A stretch of 64,000 nucleotides of DNA from an uncultured Acinetobacter sp. (GTDB lineage Bacteria > Pseudomonadota > Gammaproteobacteria > Pseudomonadales > Moraxellaceae): assembly GCA_913777945.1 (NCBI GenBank), contig CAJYTY010000031.1, positions 62,001 to 126,000 of the forward strand, read 5' to 3'. The translations under genes and the position numbers were made by a program. Shown piece after piece: positions 60,445 through 64,000 of the stretch (the first letter of the stretch is position 1; every line of letters begins with the position of its first letter). The notes beneath the pieces are model-generated. The model made no database searches. It was not told the origin of the DNA and saw only the letters and a program-made list of their open reading frames with translations.

Positions 60445-60471
60445 TTGATGTTTAATAGTAACTAAGCTACT
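60445..60471 (+). promoter_or_regulatory. Promoter with operator for right C4/Rha cassette
   Basis: TTGATG (60445-60450) is a -35-like element and CTACT at 60467-60471 is part of the -10 region. The operator variant AGTAACTAAGCTACT (60457-60471) differs in one base from the copies at 28752 and 58598. Flanking bases are also similar to the left cassette promoter. Confidence 0.62.
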
Positions 60472-60473
60472 CT

Positions 60474-60555
60474 AAAAATACCACCCACATGGTGGTCGAG
60501 TTTGGTCGCTCGTTTTACAAAAGCAGATATTTAACCGCTGCTAAGCGGTATTTTT
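60474..60555 (+). ncRNA. C4-like antisense RNA, right cassette
   Basis: AAAAATACC (60474-60482) pairs with GGTATTTTT (60547-60555), closing hairpins ACCACC-CACAT-GGTGGT (60480-60496), CGAG-TTTGGTCG-CTCG (60497-60512) and ACCGCT-GCTA-AGCGGT (60534-60549), the last followed by T5. Loop TTTGGTCG and the single-stranded TACAAAAG (60516-60523) are complementary to CGACCAA and CTTTTGTA in the leader at 60619-60642. The plan is that of P1/P7 C4 RNA. Confidence 0.72.
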
Positions 60556-60618
60556 ATGTCTGAGGTATCCCTGTACTCTACGTTATGGTAGATCGGATGG
60601 GGAGGCGCAAGCCTGCCG

Positions 60619-60705
60619 TTTCCTTTTGTAGCGGTCGACCAACCCCGTTCGGTCTGCCACCATCAAGTTTGGTCGCTTGAGGTGGCAATCTAATACAAAA
60701 GGAAA
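60619..60705 (+). promoter_or_regulatory. Structured leader masking the RBS, right cassette
   Basis: TTTCCTTTTGTA (60619-60630) is the exact complement of TACAAAAGGAAA (60694-60705), which contains the ribosome binding site of the ORF at 60712. Inside lie CGACCAA (60636-60642) and hairpin TGCCACC-AT-CAAG-TTTGGTCG-CTTG-A-GGTGGCA (60655-60687). The leader's 3' half therefore mimics the C4-like RNA and competes with it for the 5' half. Confidence 0.75.
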
Positions 60706-60711
60706 GCCATA

Positions 60712-60846
60712 ATGATGAATAAAACTATTCAGGCAGAATCTTGCCTAAACGAACTCTGTTATCAACGTCTAACCTCTCCAGACTTTGCTCAAAAATTAAG
60801 TTTTAAAACTCGTCTCATCCGTTGGATGAAAGGCGGTGCAAAATGA
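60712..60846 (+). CDS. Leader-coupled small ORF before Rha (icd-like position), 44 aa
   Basis: ATG 60712 (or 60715) follows AAAAGGAAAGCCATA. The 44-residue product has a basic C-terminus (FKTRLIRWMKGGAK) and ends with ATGA overlapping the Rha start at 60843. It has no similarity to the left-cassette ORF at the same position. The conserved feature is position and coupling: it appears to transmit leader control to Rha. Confidence 0.62.
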   Translation: MMNKTIQAESCLNELCYQRLTSPDFAQKLSFKTRLIRWMKGGAK

Positions 60847-61649
60847 ATGCACTCGACTTAACTCAAGCCGTCTTTATTCAAAATCAACAAATCAAAACTG
60901 ATAGTCTCAAAGTGGCTCAGGCCTTTGGAAAAAGGCACACCAATATTTTAAGAGCGATTGAAAACCTAGATTGCGAAAAATCTTTTAACGCGCTCAATTT
61001 TGAGCTGGTTGAATATATTGATGCAAAGGGTGAATCACGTCCTATGTACGAAATGACCCAAGATGGTTGGATGTTCTTGGTCATGGGTTTTACTGGTGAG
61101 AAAGCTGCACAAGTCAAAGTTGCATTTATCAATGCATTTAAAGCAATGGCAACCTTACTTGAAAATAATCAGCTACTGGAGCAGCAGGGCATTTATGTCG
61201 GTGCAAAGGTACGCCTAAACTCAGGTAGCCCAGAGCTGACGGTGAATCAGCTTATTGCCAATCATCAAGGGGAGTTAGATAAAGTTGAACTGCTATGGTT
61301 CAGCAACCGGCTGCATAAAACAGTGCTATCTATCCATGCAGTCACACCCGTGATTTCACAGCAAAACCAATTGCTAGATCAATTTTGGCAATCGGTTTAT
61401 CGCCATGGATTATCTGCTCTCAACCATAGCCACAAGCCAGATCTGATCGCACTGTATCTGCCACAGCTTTACGAGATCATCCACGACTTACCAGAGCCAA
61501 AACGACTACAGCAGGAGCTTTCACAAAGCACTCAACCATATCCGCATTATCTCAAGAGCAGTCATGCAGTACGCAGCATACTAGATAACAAAACTCATCG
61601 ATGCATGCTGTTTAAACCAAGTCAGGCACTATTGGGAGGTGCAGCATGA
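60843..61649 (+). CDS. Rha-family phage regulatory protein (antirepressor type), right copy
   Basis: The 268-residue protein has the Rha domain (VAQAFGKRHTNILRAIENLD; YEMTQDGWMFLVMGFTGEKA) and a C-terminal domain of about 85 residues (FWQSVYRHGLSALNHSHKPD; ending HRCMLFKPSQ) shared with the left copy and with the primase-helicase. ATG 60843 is fixed by the ATGA overlap; an upstream start at 60822 is rejected. Probable antirepressor or replication-interfering factor of the immunity cassette. Confidence 0.82.
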   Translation: MNALDLTQAVFIQNQQIKTDSLKVAQAFGKRHTNILRAIENLDCEKSFNALNFELVEYIDAKGESRPMYEMTQDGWMFLVMGFTGEKAAQVKVAFINAFKAMATLLENNQLLEQQGIYVGAKVRLNSGSPELTVNQLIANHQGELDKVELLWFSNRLHKTVLSIHAVTPVISQQNQLLDQFWQSVYRHGLSALNHSHKPDLIALYLPQLYEIIHDLPEPKRLQQELSQSTQPYPHYLKSSHAVRSILDNKTHRCMLFKPSQALLGGAA

Positions 61650-61864
61650 TTCCAGATCTCAAGCCAGGCAACTCGCCAAAAGATGCAGAAGAACTACTGG
61701 AAAACATTACAGACTCAATCCAGAAGCTTGAGCTGAATATCTCTGCAATGGCCCGTATGTACTTCGACGATGGCTTGCCAAGCAACGAGTTTAATGCATT
61801 GATGTGTGGCCTACACCTACAAGTGCATGAGATCTCAAAGCAAATCTCGAGCTTTAAACCATAA
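61646..61864 (+). CDS. Small helical partner of Rha, right copy, 72 aa
   Basis: The start overlaps the Rha stop (ATGA). The helical product (SIQKLELNISAMARMYFDDG, then NEFNALMCGLHLQVHEI) is a clear homologue of the 70-residue protein at 27175-27387. The pairing with Rha in both cassettes suggests that the proteins act together, for example as a complex. Unknown family. Confidence 0.65.
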   Translation: MIPDLKPGNSPKDAEELLENITDSIQKLELNISAMARMYFDDGLPSNEFNALMCGLHLQVHEISKQISSFKP

Positions 61865-61923
61865 ACAAAATTGACCAGAAAATGTGCAGTTCACTGCACA
61901 TTCTGGATTAGCGCGGGCGGTAG

Positions 61924-61950
61924 ACCCCCCACGTCACCTGGGGGCTTTTT
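61924..61950 (+). terminator. Terminator after the right cassette
   Basis: CCCCC (61926-61930) pairs with GGGGG (61940-61944) and is followed by CTTTTT. An additional hairpin TGTGCAG/CTGCACA lies just upstream at about 61883-61900. Confidence 0.8.
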
Positions 61951-62381
61951 GTGTCGGTTTTGCTTTAAATTTTCATATTTAAAAAATCAGCTCAAGCTCT
62001 GTTATAGACAGGGTTTGACGTACAAAAAACAGGGCAGAATCACATTCCTCAAAAATCTGCACAATTCTTCAAATCCCTGCACATGCCATTCAGTAGGTAA
62101 AAATGAACAAGCGAAAAGAAGGGTAGCCACGGAGAAAATCAAAAATCTGAAAAAGTGTAACCCCACCTATAAAACACTATAATTCACTATTTAATTTAAA
62201 TATAAACAATAACTTATACGGTTACGCTACTAGTGTAACCTAGCGAAACCTAAAATCCTTAAATCTTCATAAATAATTGAAAAATATGAATATATTTAGT
62301 AACTCAAGGTTACAGTAAAACAGCGTAACCAGTTACAGAAAAGTTACCCATAAGTTACTCTAAGAAAATCTATATAAAGTA
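61951..62381. other. Gene-free region with pentamer cluster
   Basis: No convincing coding sequence is seen; the open frame at 61871-62182 starts within the terminator region with TTG and looks spurious. From 62157 on the region is AT-rich and rich in GTTAC/GTAAC pentamers (see the repeat entry). Confidence 0.6.
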
Positions 62382-62432
62382 TTAAATATCATATAGATAA
62401 ATACATATTTGAATGAGGGTTACAAAAGTTAC
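62157..62432. repeat. Cluster of 11 GTTAC/GTAAC pentamers: candidate replication origin or operator array
   Basis: Copies start at 62157, 62221, 62235, 62299, 62309, 62325, 62332, 62343, 62354, 62419 and 62428, in both orientations. Several are spaced 9-11 bp apart, one helical turn, in an AT-rich, gene-poor stretch. Such clusters are typical of iterons bound by an initiator. A P4-alpha-type initiator is encoded at 22688-25402. Confidence 0.55.
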
Positions 62433-62582
62433 AGCTTTTAGAGCATACCCAAAATATTGGGGTAAAAACATAAATTGGAAAATCATCCCAAATTCTGTCA
62501 GAATCTCCATCGCTTGTGGACCTAGATATACATCTTGTTTGTCAGGATTTCCCCAGATTTGCACCAGACCGTTATAAGTCAC
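62382..62582 (-). CDS. Doubtful small ORF next to attR
   Basis: A frame from GTG 62582 encodes 66 residues with a hydrophobic C-terminal part (IFQFMFLPQYFGYALKAVTF). The frame is open further into the att repeat but a start there would use reversed tRNA sequence. No ribosome binding site is visible, and the ORF overlaps two pentamers. It may be a remnant or a small membrane protein. Confidence 0.25.
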   Translation of the reverse strand: MTYNGLVQIWGNPDKQDVYLGPQAMEILTEFGMIFQFMFLPQYFGYALKAVTFVTLIQICIYLYDI

Positions 62583-62607
62583 TGAATTTAATATATTTAG
62601 CTTGGCT

Positions 62608-62768
62608 TTGACATCGTAGAGGTCTCCAGTTCGAGTCTGGATATGCCTACCAAGATAAAACAAGGGTTTACAAGCAATTTCAATGACTTGTAAGCCCTTT
62701 TTTTTATTGTCTGGCGTTTGTGATTTTGATTAAGATGACAACAAAATTGCAGAAATAAACAATAAATT
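62608..62768 (+). repeat. attR of prophage B (tRNA-Val(GAC) 3' half)
   Basis: The 161-bp sequence repeats 21161-21320 with one extra T in the T-run and one A/G change. The tRNA part ends with CCA at 62652 and is followed by the same hairpin terminator (62664-62705). No tRNA 5' half precedes it. It marks the right end of the prophage and the return to chromosomal DNA. Confidence 0.93.
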
Positions 62769-63043
62769 CAACTAAGAAGAGAGCATCAAATCTAATTAGA
62801 TGCTCATTTCCATTATCTAGAAATTTTAATGTGCTATTTGCTGATGCTTTAATAGATAAACTATAAGAATTAAACTAATATCAGTTAAGTTTACTACTCG
62901 TATGAACATATTTATATTAATGCTAAATATACTCATTTTTTTATAATAATTCCTAACTAATATAAAATTTAGAAAGTTTTGATAAAGTCAAATTTACACT
63001 TGATTTTTATAGTTTTACTTCATCAAGGAACGATCAAATATGA
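62769..63043. other. AT-rich chromosomal spacer
   Basis: Host DNA to the right of attR. Apart from a GAGCATC/GATGCTC inverted repeat (62781-62805) without a T-run, I see no gene, RNA or promoter that I can support. Confidence 0.5.
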
Positions 63044-64000
63044 TTAATCATATTCGATCGTTACAGTTGCCATTGCACGAACTTTGCCAGCAGTCACATT
63101 TGTTGCTGTTTGATAATAGCGAGCAGTCATTGGTACGTTATATTGAAGTGTTTGGTTAGAAGACAAAGTACCTAGTGCTAATTTATCACCTTTTTTAATA
63201 ACTTGATTTTTATTTTGATAGTTCCACAGTAATTGAACACCTACACCATTTGCTTTCTCAGAAGCAGCGGCAGTATTTGTTAAAACCTGATTATTTGTTC
63301 CATCTTGAGTATAGTCATAAGTTAAACTAATCAGATTTTTCTCTTCGTAACCAGTAGGATTAATACCACCATTACATAGAATATTCATATCAAATGTTTG
63401 TTCACCTTGAGTTGAACCAATACCTTTGAAACCAGTCTTTGTAACTGTAGGAAGCTGTACAACTTTATTGATATTACCTTGGATTTCACATGAAGATGAA
63501 GCAATAGTAATTGCATTGCCATACACAGTGCTTGTCAAAAAAGGGCGATTCGTATTGCCATTAACGTAATAACGACTATATAAACCTGGAACCAAAGTAC
63601 CAGAACCTGTCTGAGTAGCAGTTTTTACGATCTCAACAACAAAATAACCTTGAGCAAGGTTATAAGTAGTTCCAGGAGTCAAATTACGGGTATATGGATA
63701 GTATCCAGAAAAGTTACTCGCATTTTCAGCTTCACGATATAAACGGATACCGATACCAGGAATATTTGTAGAATAAATACTATTTCCTAGAGGACTTAAA
63801 GGATAGTTTTGAGTCAAGGAAGCTGTAATGGTATCGCTATATGAAGTACAACGTACTGTTGAACCATTTGAATTAATAGGAAAAGTGGCTTTTGTTAGAA
63901 CTTTGCCAACCGCGTCACTTGGACGTACTACGACTCGGCCAACAGCCATTGAAATATCAACAGTTGTAAAACCAGAACTAAGTGTACAGTATGCATTAGC
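63044..64000 (-). CDS. Fimbrial subunit/adhesin, N-terminus outside window
   Basis: The frame is open to the right edge, so the start codon and most of the signal peptide lie outside; the edge reads ANAYCTLSSGFTTVDIS, consistent with cleavage after an AxA-type site. The product is beta-rich with paired cysteines (VRCTS, SCEIQ, ILCNGG) and a C-terminal pilin pattern (MTARYYQTATNV, then VRAMATVTIEYD) suited to donor-strand exchange by a chaperone-usher system. At over 318 residues it is more like a tip adhesin than a major pilin. Confidence 0.8.
   Translation of the reverse strand, partial: ANAYCTLSSGFTTVDISMAVGRVVVRPSDAVGKVLTKATFPINSNGSTVRCTSYSDTITASLTQNYPLSPLGNSIYSTNIPGIGIRLYREAENASNFSGYYPYTRNLTPGTTYNLAQGYFVVEIVKTATQTGSGTLVPGLYSRYYVNGNTNRPFLTSTVYGNAITIASSSCEIQGNINKVVQLPTVTKTGFKGIGSTQGEQTFDMNILCNGGINPTGYEEKNLISLTYDYTQDGTNNQVLTNTAAASEKANGVGVQLLWNYQNKNQVIKKGDKLALGTLSSNQTLQYNVPMTARYYQTATNVTAGKVRAMATVTIEYD

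Larger units (their letters stand above)
60412..60711 (+). other. Non-coding control region, right cassette
   Basis: No gene is seen between the minus-strand membrane protein and the small ORF at 60712. The stretch holds the operator-promoter (60445-60471), the C4-like RNA with terminator (60474-60555), an AGGC-GCAA-GCCT hairpin (60603-60614) and the RBS-masking leader (60619-60705). Confidence 0.75.
21161..62607. mobile_element. Prophage B: P2-like myovirus prophage with P4/P1-like control genes
   Basis: The element is bounded by the 160/161-bp direct repeats at 21161 and 62608, with the integrase gene immediately inside the left repeat. It holds a full P2-type head, tail, baseplate and lysis gene set, an Ogr-type activator, a primase-helicase, a repressor and two accessory arms. 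Its size of about 41.4 kb is plausible for a complete prophage. No structural gene looks broken, so it may be functional; this is an inference. Confidence 0.93.

Noticed and set aside
61871..62182. 103-aa ORF after the right cassette
   Set aside because: It starts with TTG, runs through a terminator hairpin and gives a Cys/Arg-rich peptide without domain features; more likely non-coding.
62382..62663. 93-aa ORF reaching into the att repeat
   Set aside because: Its N-terminal part would be translated from reversed tRNA sequence; only the inner GTG form is kept, at low confidence.

Overview
The window is a low-GC gammaproteobacterial chromosome segment, most likely Acinetobacter (base composition, P22-like and P2-like gene families, gene order and tRNA sequence; inferred, no marker gene was searched). 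It is almost entirely two prophages lying head to tail. Both appear to have used the 3' half of the same tRNA-Val(GAC) gene: a near-identical 160/161-bp direct repeat, starting at the anticodon loop and running through the CCA end and tRNA terminator, occurs at 21161-21320 and 62608-62768. The intact tRNA should lie to the left of the window.

Prophage A (left edge to about 21160, + strand) is the late half of a P22-like podovirus: terminase, portal, scaffold, coat, gp4/gp10-type head-closure proteins, a GNAT-like protein, three ejection proteins, small morons, two consecutive tailspike-type proteins with P22 head-binding domains (the second ends in an SGNH esterase), then holin, SAR endolysin and nested Rz/Rz1.

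Prophage B (21161-62607, about 41.4 kb) begins with a tyrosine integrase and a primase-helicase, followed by a repressor. The centre (35157-55958) is a complete P2-like virion and lysis block (D U T E/E' FII FI, tail spike, I J W V, S R, endolysin, two holin-like genes, X L M N O, and divergent P Q) with an Ogr-type activator at 34737-35006. Four copies of a 23-bp dyad (TTTGTA-N11-TACAAA) sit in front of the late operons and are the obvious candidate activator sites. No P2-type gpA was seen; replication is probably of the P4-alpha type, and a cluster of 11 GTTAC/GTAAC pentamers at 62157-62432 is an origin candidate.

The virion block is flanked by two AT-rich accessory arms that carry paralogous sets: an AbiC-like membrane/coiled-coil protein, a three-segment membrane protein, a tiny membrane protein ending in IRWW, and a complete immunity-type cassette. 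The cassette consists of an operator-controlled promoter, a C4-like antisense RNA, a structured leader masking the RBS of a small ORF, an ATGA-coupled Rha-type antirepressor, and a small helical partner. It resembles immI (c4-icd-ant) of phage P1. The two copies keep the same pairing architecture with entirely different pairing sequences, so they look like two independent RNA switches in one prophage. A shared operator (AGTAACTAAGATACT and variants) links the repressor region, both cassettes, a moron operon and a putative effector gene.

The arms also carry candidate defence or exclusion genes: a RelA/SpoT-domain protein overlapping an AbiC-like gene, a deoxyribosyltransferase/TIR-like protein, and a KAP P-loop NTPase behind a coiled-coil membrane protein. 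Right of the second att site is host DNA with a partial fimbrial subunit/adhesin gene.
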